Shown here: positions 1 to 6,642 of the stretch, in pieces
Layout: each line of letters begins with the position of its first letter
Position numbering within the stretch: position 1 is the stretch's first letter
From: Candidatus Jettenia sp.
GTDB taxonomy: Bacteria; Planctomycetota; Brocadiia; Brocadiales; Brocadiaceae
NCBI GenBank assembly: GCA_021650895.1
Contig: CP091278.1
Span: forward strand, 62,001 to 126,000
Reading direction: 5' to 3'
Length of the DNA: 64,000 nt
Notes under the pieces: model-generated
Databases searched by the model: none
Seen by the model: only the letters and a program-made list of their open reading frames with translations
What the model was told of the DNA's origin: nothing
Program-made: the position numbers and the translations under genes

Positions 1-2
1 GT

Positions 3-200
3 ATACTAAGGCAAATAGCTATGGACTTGTTGTACCGGGTTGGTGGACTTAGCGGAACTGAGATAGGAGAAATGATGGGGGTAGACTATAGTACGGTGAG
101 CCAGGGGAGAAAACGATTACGAGAAAAACTGAAAAACGATAACCATATTGCTCAGATTATCAAAAGGGTCGAGGTTGATTTGTCAACAATAAAGATTTGA
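3..200 (+). CDS. C-terminal fragment of a REP-associated (RAYT/IS200-like) transposase
   Basis: An open frame enters from the left edge and stops with TGA at 198-200, giving 65 residues. It carries a helix-turn-helix of the DnaA-C-terminal type (GLSGTEIGEMMGVDYSTVS, then a basic GRKRLREKLK helix). In REP-associated tyrosine transposases this kind of helix-turn-helix follows the Y1 HUH nuclease domain, which would lie outside the window. RAYTs are known to act on REP/BIME palindromes. A composite palindromic repeat begins 10 bases after the stop and many relatives of it fill the intergenic spaces of this window, which supports the assignment. The catalytic domain is not visible, so a plain DnaA-like regulator tail cannot be excluded. 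Confidence 0.65.
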   Translation: MLRQIAMDLLYRVGGLSGTEIGEMMGVDYSTVSQGRKRLREKLKNDNHIAQIIKRVEVDLSTIKI

Positions 201-203
201 CCC

Positions 204-306
204 CATTTCTGGCAAGGCTTTAGCCTTGCTTCCCCGCTGGAATGTACCTGAGTAAGAGCAACCCTAAAGGGCTACCTACGGAATTGGAATTCCTATACAT
301 TAAGAA
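204..306. repeat. BIME-like composite palindromic repeat
   Basis: Palindrome GGCAAGGCTTTAGCCTTGC at 211-229 is followed about 45 bases later by a second module (AGCAACCCTAAAGGGCTACC) and the tail GGAATTCCTATACATTA. The same two modules, in one order or its reverse complement, recur at about 4983-5080, 22790-22900, 23690-23792, 28508-28600, 28917-28990, 36340-36440, 38828-38935, 38995-39064 and 39712-39808. It sits directly behind the RAYT-like fragment. Confidence 0.75.
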
Positions 307-340
307 TAATTTTTTTACTTTTTTTTAAAAGGAGTTAAGT

Positions 341-778
341 TTGTGCAATAGCAAAATTATCCTACTCGTTGAAGATAACCCCGACGATGTAAACCTTACC
401 TTACGTGCGCTCAAGAAGCACAATATCATGAATGAAGTGGTCGTAGTCAATGATGGGGTTAAAGCATTAGATTATTTTTTTGGTACAGGTGACTATGCAG
501 ACCGCGACACGAGTGTTTTACCGGAAGTTGTCCTGCTCGATTTGAAACTACCCAAGGTAAACGGACTTGAAGTATTGCAGCGTTTGCGTACTGACGATAG
601 GACACGGTTGCTTCCTGTAGTTGTTCTTACCTCCTCCAACGAGGAACGGGACCTTGTTGATAGTTACCGGTTTGGTGCCAACAGTTACGTTCAAAAACCG
701 GTAGAATTCAACCAATTTACAGAAGCAATACGGCAATTAGGAATGTATTGGCTTCTCTTAAACAAATCTCCAAAATAG
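341..778 (+). CDS. Response regulator, receiver domain only (Rcp1-like)
   Basis: A 145-residue single receiver domain that would take a phosphoryl group from a histidine kinase and act by protein-protein contact, since no output domain follows. Visible receiver residues are the acidic pair E11/D12 (VEDNPDD), phosphoacceptor D67 (LLDLKLP), T97 (VVLTSS) and K119 (VQKP). The insertion between beta2 and beta3 (FFGTGDYADRDT) is typical of the Rcp1/phytochrome-response-regulator subgroup. The start is TTG at 341, preceded by an AAAGGAG ribosome-binding site; no better ATG is upstream. The next gene begins one base after the stop, so they may be co-transcribed, though no functional link is evident. 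Its kinase is not identified. Confidence 0.9.
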   Translation: MCNSKIILLVEDNPDDVNLTLRALKKHNIMNEVVVVNDGVKALDYFFGTGDYADRDTSVLPEVVLLDLKLPKVNGLEVLQRLRTDDRTRLLPVVVLTSSNEERDLVDSYRFGANSYVQKPVEFNQFTEAIRQLGMYWLLLNKSPK

Positions 779-779
779 A

Positions 780-1568
780 ATGAATGAGATAAAGAAAGAA
801 ATTCAAGCCAGATTACAACGACTTGCGCAAGAAGAGGGGGTGTGCATCTTCTACGCTTGTGAGTCGGGAAGCAGGGCCTGGGGCTTCCCTTCCGCTAATA
901 GTGATTACGATGTACGTTTTTTGTACATTCACCCGAAAAATTGGTATCTCTCTATTGATGAAAAACGAGATGTGATCGAACGACCCGTCAACGATTTGAT
1001 AGACCTCAGTGGTTGGTATATCAGAAAGGCCCTTAGACTTTTCCGAAAGTCAAATCCACCTTTGTTGGAGTGGTTAAATTCGCCTATAATTTATCAGCAT
1101 CGGCATGATATTGTAGATAAGATTAAGGCCTTGATGCCGGAGTATTATTCTCCAAAATCGTGCCTCTATCATTATCTCCATATGGCAGAAGGCAACTTTA
1201 GAGAATATCTCAAAGGCGAAATTGTATGGGTGAAGAAATATTTTTATGCTCTACGTCCGATATTGGCTTGTAAGTGGATCGAAGCAGGTTGTGGGGTTGT
1301 TCCCATGGAGTTTGAAGTTTTGGTTGACCGTATTATAACATCAAGGGAGTTAAAGGAAGCCATAAGAGGATTGTTGGAGCGTAAAAAAGAGGGACAAGAA
1401 CTGGACAAGGGTCCAAAAATACCTCCTATAAGCGAGTTTATTGAGACAGAACTTGAAAGGTTGTTAGGTAAAAAGCCCGATGGGAACAGTTTTAGACCCA
1501 ATACTGAAAAGCTGGATGAGTTATTTCACTGGTCATTAGAAGCCGCCTGGGCAAAAACTGCCGGCTGA
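780..1568 (+). CDS. RlaP/YcgL-type nucleotidyltransferase
   Basis: A 262-residue protein of the DNA polymerase beta-like nucleotidyltransferase superfamily, RlaP family (PF10127 type). The N-terminal half has the signature GSRAWGF (about residues 31-37) and SDYDVRF, which supply the glycine-serine turn and the metal-binding aspartates. LLEWLNSP further on is also characteristic. Members are proposed to act in RNA repair or nucleotide transfer, but substrates are mostly unproven. ATG at 780 follows the preceding stop by one base. The next nucleotidyltransferase-fold gene begins 160 bases downstream, so two such enzymes sit side by side. The family assignment is firm; the biological role is not. 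Confidence 0.85.
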   Translation: MNEIKKEIQARLQRLAQEEGVCIFYACESGSRAWGFPSANSDYDVRFLYIHPKNWYLSIDEKRDVIERPVNDLIDLSGWYIRKALRLFRKSNPPLLEWLNSPIIYQHRHDIVDKIKALMPEYYSPKSCLYHYLHMAEGNFREYLKGEIVWVKKYFYALRPILACKWIEAGCGVVPMEFEVLVDRIITSRELKEAIRGLLERKKEGQELDKGPKIPPISEFIETELERLLGKKPDGNSFRPNTEKLDELFHWSLEAAWAKTAG

Positions 1569-1728
1569 CATTCATCTGTCCTGATAATGACCAATTGTTA
1601 CCATTTGAGCAATGATAACATACAGTAAAAGTTATAATTGCATTCACGGGTAACCTGTTACTCTGTGCCCTGTTTGTTCGTTAAGGTATGGTATTTCCAG
1701 AGTTGTATAAAGGGTAAAAGGATTTTTC

Positions 1729-2274
1729 TTGATTGATGAGCTTGATGTTTTGAGAATAGTTGTAAAAAGATTGGAGTCGGCTGGTATACCTTATATGATC
1801 ACTGGTTCGATAGCGGCCAATTTTTATACAACGCCAAGAATGACCAGGGATATCGATATTGTTATGGAAGTTGAAGAAAAAGATACCGAGATATTATTCT
1901 CCTTATTTTTTCATGATTTCTATGTAAATAAGGATTCTATAAAAAACGCAATTCGCACGAAGCAAATATTCAACATTATCCATAATGAAGGAATTGTTAA
2001 GGTCGATTTTATAATCAGGAAAGATTCAAATTACCGTAAGATCGAATTCAAACGCAGGAGAAGTATGGTTTTCGAGGGATTGAATATTCATATTACTTCA
2101 CCAGAAGATCTTATACTATCAAAACTTTTCTGGGCAAAAGAAAGTTTATCAGAAATGCAGATCAGGGATGTGAGGAATCTTTTAAAAACGGTACACAATC
2201 TGGATATCAATTATATTGAGAAATGGGTAAGAGAATTAGGACTTGAAGAGGTATATAACGAGGTAAAGAAATGA
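1729..2274 (+). CDS. Nucleotidyltransferase, AbiEii/DUF6036-like
   Basis: A 181-residue protein with a minimal nucleotidyltransferase core: ITGSIAANFY (about residues 25-34) followed by R-MTRDIDIVME, whose DID gives two metal ligands, and a third acidic position in VDFII near residue 94. The motif TSPEDLILSKLFW is typical of AbiEii/AbiGii-like and DUF6036-type proteins. Some relatives are toxins of two-gene systems; others are uncharacterised. The start is TTG at 1729 with AAAAGGA upstream. The stop overlaps the following small gene by four bases (ATGA), the arrangement expected for two proteins made in fixed proportion. A toxin-antitoxin role is inference only. Confidence 0.75.
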   Translation: MIDELDVLRIVVKRLESAGIPYMITGSIAANFYTTPRMTRDIDIVMEVEEKDTEILFSLFFHDFYVNKDSIKNAIRTKQIFNIIHNEGIVKVDFIIRKDSNYRKIEFKRRRSMVFEGLNIHITSPEDLILSKLFWAKESLSEMQIRDVRNLLKTVHNLDINYIEKWVRELGLEEVYNEVKK

Positions 2275-2513
2275 CTGATACAGATCTTCTCATCGAATCC
2301 CGTTTTTTAGAAATGATGATGAAAAAAAGTGGACAGGAGAGATTGAAAATGGGATTTTCCATGTTTGATATGGCACGGAAGCAAGTTGTGGCATCAATAA
2401 AGATGGCTAATCCACAGAGTAGCAAAAAGGATATAAAGAGAGAATTGTTTCTTCGTTTTTATGGACAAGATTTTTCTCCTGAAGAGCAAAAGAAAATTTT
2501 GAGTCAATTATGA
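2271..2513 (+). CDS. Small partner protein of the nucleotidyltransferase
   Basis: An 80-residue, highly charged protein with no signal peptide or membrane segment and no family I can name with certainty. Its start overlaps the stop of the nucleotidyltransferase by four bases (ATGA), implying translational coupling. The sequence looks all-helical, with a methionine-rich N-terminal helix (RFLEMMMKKS) and a C-terminal motif LFLRFYGQDFSPEEQKKIL of a kind I associate with small hypothetical proteins paired with nucleotidyltransferases. It may be an antitoxin-like or accessory subunit; this is inferred from gene order and size alone. Confidence 0.65.
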   Translation: MTDTDLLIESRFLEMMMKKSGQERLKMGFSMFDMARKQVVASIKMANPQSSKKDIKRELFLRFYGQDFSPEEQKKILSQL

Positions 2514-2563
2514 TCAAAATAGACAGAGGATTTAAAACAGGCCTTCGACGACTTTAGCGACGT

Positions 2564-2591
2564 GTAGTGGCAAGGCGCGCCTTGCCACTAC
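2564..2591. repeat. Perfect 28-bp palindrome
   Basis: GTAGTGGCAAGGCG followed directly by its reverse complement, lying immediately before the first MITE-like element. The surrounding spacer (2514-2925) otherwise holds only that element and AT-rich sequence; no coding sequence is supported there. Confidence 0.8.
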
Positions 2592-2778
2592 TACACTGTC
2601 AATATAATTCATGATAATACGATTTGTATCGGTTCAACTGTATGGGGCTGTGTCATTGCGAGGGGTATTTTCCCGAAGCAATCTCTTTTGAAACATCCAG
2701 GGGATTGCTTCGGACAATACCCTCGCAATGACACATACGAGAGAGTCTATTATAATAAATTAAGTTGACAGTATACTA
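2589..2778. mobile_element. MITE family 1, copy A
   Basis: About 190 bp bounded by inverted ends related to TAGTACACTGTCAA / TTGACAGTGTACTA (here slightly diverged: TACTACACTGTCAA and TTGACAGTATACTA). The interior is a large imperfect hairpin: GTGTCATTGCGAGGGGTATT on the left is mirrored by AATACCCTCGCAATGACAC on the right. There is no coding capacity. Near-identical copies lie at 23857-24046 and 39877-40066. In this copy the inner hairpin is inverted relative to the outer ends when compared with copy B. Confidence 0.8.
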
Positions 2779-2925
2779 CGTAGTTTGTTTGAAATTCCTA
2801 TACATCAAGTTACAAGATTGAACCCGCTAAGAGTGATGTAAAGAGAGAATTGTCTCCTGTTGTTATGTATCATTGTACTGACAAACACTTTTTAAAATAA
2901 AGAAAATAGTGCTGGATGATTGTAT

Positions 2926-3408
2926 ATGTCTACTGAAAAAATAAAACTTTGCCCAAAATGCGAATCAGAGTATTATGCGCATATTTCAGTATGCGCTGAT
3001 TGCGGCATCCCTTTGGTAATGCCCGAAGAGATCGAAAAAGAGAGAAATAAGAAATCAGACATTTCTGCGCCTCTCCACGAGGAATTGGTTACCATCAGAG
3101 AAGAGGGGAAAGAAGGCATCCGGGAGTTATCGGATTTACTTTCAAGAAACGGCATTTTTTGTAAAATTGTATTAGCCCCTGGTTGCAGTACGGGGAAGTG
3201 TGGATGCCGATATCTTCTTTTGATACCAAAAAAAGATGTGCCTGCCGCACACGGCTGTATTGAGGAGTTCTATACGCAAAAGTATCCTGAAATCAAAACT
3301 TCCCAGGAATGGGAATCACAGGGAAGATGCCCTGCTTGCGGTTACTGTGTAGGTCCCGACACGAGAGAATGTCCTGATTGCGGACTATTGTTCATTATTG
3401 AAAAGTGA
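2926..3408 (+). CDS. Double zinc-ribbon protein, DUF2007-like centre
   Basis: A 160-residue cytoplasmic protein with a zinc ribbon at each end: CPKC...CADCG (C9, C12, C23, C26) near the start and CPACGYC...CPDCG near the stop. The middle (RELSDLLSRNGIFCKIV, then YLLLIPKKDVPAA) resembles the DUF2007 fold, a small domain often linked to signalling or trafficking proteins. It contains a further cysteine cluster, CSTGKCGC. The ATG at 2926 is preferred to the in-frame TTG at 2920 because the only GGA-like ribosome-binding element (2914) is nine bases from the ATG. It stands alone between two spacers. Its function is unknown; metal binding is inferred. Confidence 0.7.
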   Translation: MSTEKIKLCPKCESEYYAHISVCADCGIPLVMPEEIEKERNKKSDISAPLHEELVTIREEGKEGIRELSDLLSRNGIFCKIVLAPGCSTGKCGCRYLLLIPKKDVPAAHGCIEEFYTQKYPEIKTSQEWESQGRCPACGYCVGPDTRECPDCGLLFIIEK

Positions 3409-3552
3409 TCGCTCATTTGAATTGCGTGAGTCTGGCCCTCTGTTGCTCTATCTACGCCAGGCAATTCCGATGGTAAACACGAAGCCGCCTTAGAGTTTCT
3501 TGTTTCGGGCTTAATCTGATCCGGGAGTACAAAAAATGGAGGGAAAATACCT

Positions 3553-3789
3553 ATGAGTAAACAAATGCCTATGACTATTGAATTAGAACCGGGTACGTAT
3601 CAGTGGTGCTCGTGTGGGAATACGAAAAAAGAGCCGTTCTGTGATGGCTCACACGAAGGAACGGATAAAGCGCCGTTTAATTTTAAAATTATACTGAAAA
3701 GAAAATATATAATTTGCAATTGCTACCTGACAAAAAATCCACCATTTTGTGATGGCATATGTCGCCGTATCAAAATTGATAAAGCGTGA
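3553..3789 (+). CDS. Tandem CDGSH iron-sulfur domain protein
   Basis: A 78-residue protein with two CDGSH (mitoNEET-type) 2Fe-2S motifs. The first is canonical: C19-x-C21 ... PFCDGSH with ligands C30 and H34. The second reads C55-x-C57 ... PFCDGIC, so the histidine ligand is replaced by C70, which predicts all-cysteine coordination of that cluster. Double-CDGSH proteins are common in bacteria and are thought to serve electron transfer or cluster handling. ATG at 3553 follows a strong GGAGGG site. It is monocistronic between spacers. The histidine-to-cysteine change is directly encoded (TGT) and not a frameshift, because the reading frame continues sensibly to the stop. Confidence 0.92.
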   Translation: MSKQMPMTIELEPGTYQWCSCGNTKKEPFCDGSHEGTDKAPFNFKIILKRKYIICNCYLTKNPPFCDGICRRIKIDKA

Positions 3790-3884
3790 AATGTAATAGG
3801 GTATTTTGTGTTTCAAGCGGAAAATATAATTGACAAATTCATGAAAATCGGTGAACTCGATACCTATAGATAGCTTTATGAGAA

Positions 3885-4286
3885 TTATGGTATATCCTCA
3901 TTGCTCTCGGCAAGGCTAAAGCCTTGCCCTACATCGACTCCATAGTTGTTCTCGTGGTTTTTCATGATCTCTATTGCCACACCCATTTCAACATTACCCG
4001 CTATATAAGATACCGTGCCTGTATGGTCCGGACAGTAGCAGAAACCACCGGGGATAGGCCACTCAATACAGGGACAGCGTGGATCAATCCTGGGGTCGAA
4101 ATTGATGTAACACCAGGTCGGTTTTACTGTAGCCCCAAGACCTATACTATGTACAATGTGTTGAAAACTCTTTTCCGTGGTGTGATCGTTTTTCTGCACA
4201 TGCAATGATTCTGCGTATAGACAGGCAGCTACCGTAATTATCAGACACAGGAGAATACCTAAAAGGATGAGAGGTCTTCTGCTCAT
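3885..4286 (-). CDS. Small cysteine-rich lipoprotein with repeat-derived C-terminus
   Basis: A 133-residue predicted lipoprotein: hydrophobic residues 5-21 end in a VAAC lipobox (C22). The mature part has a compact cysteine-rich segment (TWCYINFD, then PRCPCIEWP and GFCYCPDHTG) that I cannot assign to a family. Its start is two bases after the stop of the CBS-domain gene, so the two form an operon. The last ~17 residues (from GVDVGQGFSLAE) are encoded by a copy of the intergenic palindrome (GGCAAGGCTAAAGCCTTGCC at 3909-3928), so the original C-terminus appears to have been replaced or extended by repeat insertion. The export prediction is good; the function is unknown. Confidence 0.7.
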   Translation of the reverse strand: MSRRPLILLGILLCLIITVAACLYAESLHVQKNDHTTEKSFQHIVHSIGLGATVKPTWCYINFDPRIDPRCPCIEWPIPGGFCYCPDHTGTVSYIAGNVEMGVAIEIMKNHENNYGVDVGQGFSLAESNEDIP

Positions 4287-4288
4287 TT

Positions 4289-4885
4289 TTAACTATAAAT
4301 TTTATCAAAGGTACTACGCAGCGATTGGATGGATTTTTCTGCGGCTTCCAACCGTTTTCGCAAACCCAGAATTGCCTTTTCACTAACAAAGGCATTGCTG
4401 CCATAATTTAAGGCACCTACAACATGAAGGATATCGAGGGTACTGACAATGCCAACGACACGTCCACCATCCTGGATAATAAGCCTATGGATTTTTTTAT
4501 TATACATAATTTTTGCGAGGCGGTCTATCGTATCGGTGGCCTCTGCCGCAATAACATGGGGTGTCATGATATCTTTTACCGTAGCTTTTCCAAAATCTTT
4601 TTCCTTAGTTACCATATTGAAGGCCTTTGTTTGTCTTCCATTGGTATCGGTATAAAACGATTTTTTGCTGCCGAGATCTTGTTTTTTCGTTTTTTCTTTT
4701 GTATATCCAAGAATATCAGTTTTTGACACAACCCCTATAGGATTTTCCTTTCTATCAACGACAGGTACCCCATTAACACGATAGTCGGTAAGGACTTTTA
4801 TCAGATCACGGATAGACGTTTCCGGATAAACACATACTACCTTTGCTGTCATTAAATCTTTTGCCAAGAGTTTGTATGTAGCCAT
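4289..4885 (-). CDS. CBS-domain pair protein
   Basis: A 198-residue cytoplasmic protein made of two CBS domains: residues ~6-60 (DLMTAKVVCVYPETSI, VVDRKENPIGVVSKTDIL) and ~98-155 (VKDIMTPHVIAAEATDTI, RVVGIVSTLDIL). A C-terminal helix predicted to be coiled-coil follows (RKRLEAAEKSIQSL). Tandem CBS domains usually bind adenosine nucleotides and regulate a partner; no catalytic domain is attached. Two start codons are possible. The inner ATG (4883-4885) is chosen because the GAGGAGG site is eight bases from it but only about two from the outer ATG at 4889-4891. It is followed at two bases by the lipoprotein gene. Confidence 0.88.
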   Translation of the reverse strand: MATYKLLAKDLMTAKVVCVYPETSIRDLIKVLTDYRVNGVPVVDRKENPIGVVSKTDILGYTKEKTKKQDLGSKKSFYTDTNGRQTKAFNMVTKEKDFGKATVKDIMTPHVIAAEATDTIDRLAKIMYNKKIHRLIIQDGGRVVGIVSTLDILHVVGALNYGSNAFVSEKAILGLRKRLEAAEKSIQSLRSTFDKIYS

Positions 4886-4982
4886 AGTCATTTCCTCCTC
4901 AAATAAAAATGCCAGAAAGACGGCGTTTCAGAGTAATGAAAAATAGATAAAATCACAGAATTTGCAGGCTCATAGAGTTTCA

Positions 4983-5080
4983 TGTATAGGAATTTCGATT
5001 CTGTAGGGCAACCTTTTAGAGTTGCTATCCCGGTGCAGGTGTTCAGGCTGGGAAGCAAGGCTAAAGCCTTGCCCTACATT
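4983..5080. repeat. BIME-like composite palindromic repeat
   Basis: Starts with the common edge TGTATAGGAATTTCGATTCT, then GTAGGGCAACCTTTTAGAG (module 1) and GCAAGGCTAAAGCCTTGC (module 2) closing with CCTAC. The outer GTAGGG/CCCTAC pair makes the whole unit an inverted repeat. It lies 20 bases past the 3' end of the transglutaminase-like lipoprotein gene, so it could also help end that transcript. Confidence 0.8.
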
Positions 5081-5100
5081 TTACCTATATGTAATGCTTT

Positions 5101-5973
5101 TTACTTAAATCTATTATCTACTTTTTTACATACTCTTTGCAATAGGATATACGTATTTTTAAATGATTTTTTATCATCTGGATGGCGAGAAAGATACTCA
5201 TTCAGACATCGAAGTGCATCTTCATAGTTCTTCTTCGCAAGGTAATTGTCTAAAAGCAAGATGACGGTACGATTATCATGAGGATTACACCGCAGTGCTT
5301 GTTGACAGTATTTCATGGATTCTTCATATTTCATATTGCTATTAGCATTGTAAGCCTTATACAGAAATAACTCTGAAATAAGTTCTTCATCCCTCATTAT
5401 TTTCTTTTGGGGATGGTACTTGTCTGCATGCTTGACGATACCGTCGCTATGAGTATGCTCAAAGTAGTATGTTTGTTCATGGGATACTAACACATTGTAT
5501 ATATGCCCAGGAATAAAGACATTTTTAATATCCACATCAAAGTGCCGGCAGAGAATGGTAAACTGTATTGCGTAAGAAAGGCAGTTTCCTACTTTAAGAT
5601 TAAGAGTATCTCTGAAATTGTAGCAATCGTTGTATATCCCTTCATAGGTATTTTCTCTTAACCAGTTAAATAGTATCTTTGCCTTTATGAGAGGATCGTT
5701 TTCTTTATGGATATCCGTTTCTTGATGAATACGGGAGATGAGAAGATCGATTTTCGCCAGGTATCCTTGCATCCTCTTACCACTGTTCACACCAGAAGCA
5801 ATAAGGCATGCCTGCTCAAATGGTATATCTAGCCGGCCATCTTCTATATCAGAGAGCAAAGATGCTTCCAGGTCGCCAGAATATTTTTTATCAGCGTTTT
5901 GTACTGACTGGCAACCAGTGAGGCATAGTAATAGTATGATACAAAATCGTTTTATGAACAAGGAATGGCTCAT
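5101..5973 (-). CDS. Lipoprotein with transglutaminase-like and TPR domains
   Basis: A 290-residue predicted lipoprotein: signal sequence with lipobox LTGC, lipidated C21. Residues ~95-180 form a transglutaminase-like cysteine-protease fold, with C131 in VGNCLSYA as likely nucleophile, H157 in PGHIYN and an acidic or histidine-rich strand YYFEHTHSD completing the site. Residues ~200-285 contain TPR-type repeats (YEESMKYCQQALRCNPHD, then YEDALRCLNEYLSRHPDD). The arrangement resembles SirB1-type proteins. The start lies three bases after the stop of a receiver-only response regulator, so the two are probably co-transcribed. Whether it is a peptidase, a transglutaminase or a non-catalytic scaffold cannot be told from sequence. 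Confidence 0.8.
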   Translation of the reverse strand: MSHSLFIKRFCIILLLCLTGCQSVQNADKKYSGDLEASLLSDIEDGRLDIPFEQACLIASGVNSGKRMQGYLAKIDLLISRIHQETDIHKENDPLIKAKILFNWLRENTYEGIYNDCYNFRDTLNLKVGNCLSYAIQFTILCRHFDVDIKNVFIPGHIYNVLVSHEQTYYFEHTHSDGIVKHADKYHPQKKIMRDEELISELFLYKAYNANSNMKYEESMKYCQQALRCNPHDNRTVILLLDNYLAKKNYEDALRCLNEYLSRHPDDKKSFKNTYILLQRVCKKVDNRFK

Positions 5974-5976
5974 CAG

Positions 5977-6354
5977 CTACCTTAACCTGGACTTTATCTC
6001 ATCAAGTAATCTTTCCTGGGTAAATGGTTTTTCCAAAAATGTTAAATTTGGATCTATTTCAAATATGGTTTTGTATGAACGTGGTGAGAAACTGCTGGCG
6101 ATAATGACAGGGATAGCAGCGCCTATAGGATTTGACTTTAACTGTTTCAGAAAGGTATCACCCGTCATTTGATCAAGGAGTAAATCCAAAATGATAAGGT
6201 CTGGCTTCTCTTCCTTTATCTTTTCAAATGCTTGTTTTCCATCGAGGGCTCTCATGATGGTATAATCGGTGCCTTCAAGCATCATCGTATAAAAAAAGAA
6301 AAATTCATTCTCATCCTCTATGATGAGTATTTTTTTACCCACATTGAACTCCAT
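5977..6354 (-). CDS. Response regulator, receiver domain only
   Basis: A 125-residue single receiver domain: acidic pocket E13/D14 (IIEDENE), phosphoacceptor D57 (LIILDLLLD), S87/S88 in place of the usual Thr/Ser and K109 (LEKPF). An unusual FFFF run (18-21) lies in helix 1. There is no output domain. It is the first gene of a two-gene minus-strand unit with the transglutaminase-like lipoprotein. That is an odd pairing, because one partner is cytoplasmic and the other is exported. Its kinase is unidentified. The spacer to treZ (6355-6642) shows no convincing gene. Confidence 0.88.
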   Translation of the reverse strand: MEFNVGKKILIIEDENEFFFFYTMMLEGTDYTIMRALDGKQAFEKIKEEKPDLIILDLLLDQMTGDTFLKQLKSNPIGAAIPVIIASSFSPRSYKTIFEIDPNLTFLEKPFTQERLLDEIKSRLR

Positions 6355-6642
6355 TTTGCTTATGATCCATTTTCTATGGGAATTTCAATTATCTTATAAT
6401 TCCTGGAGAAAAGAATTGAAGTAAGGATAAAAGGGACGTAAGATGATTTTAATGAGTGGTAAATAACCCGAACCGTAAAAGTTTAAGAATAACATCTCCT
6501 GCCCTGGTCAAAAGGATACCATCAAATGAATGCATAAAGCAAGAGATTTTCAGGTTACTCCATAAACAGGTTTCCTTTTTTATTTCTCCGGTAAATTGTA
6601 TTGTGAAAGGGTTATTGGCAGGGGAAAGAAAGGCGTAACACG

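Noticed and set aside
3885-4286. Possible TraU-like conjugation protein because of the cysteine/tryptophan-rich core
   Set aside because: Too short and without the family's other motifs; left as an unassigned lipoprotein.
6456-6638. 60-codon GTG-started frame just before treZ
   Set aside because: No ribosome-binding site and no conserved features; more likely the leader region of treZ.
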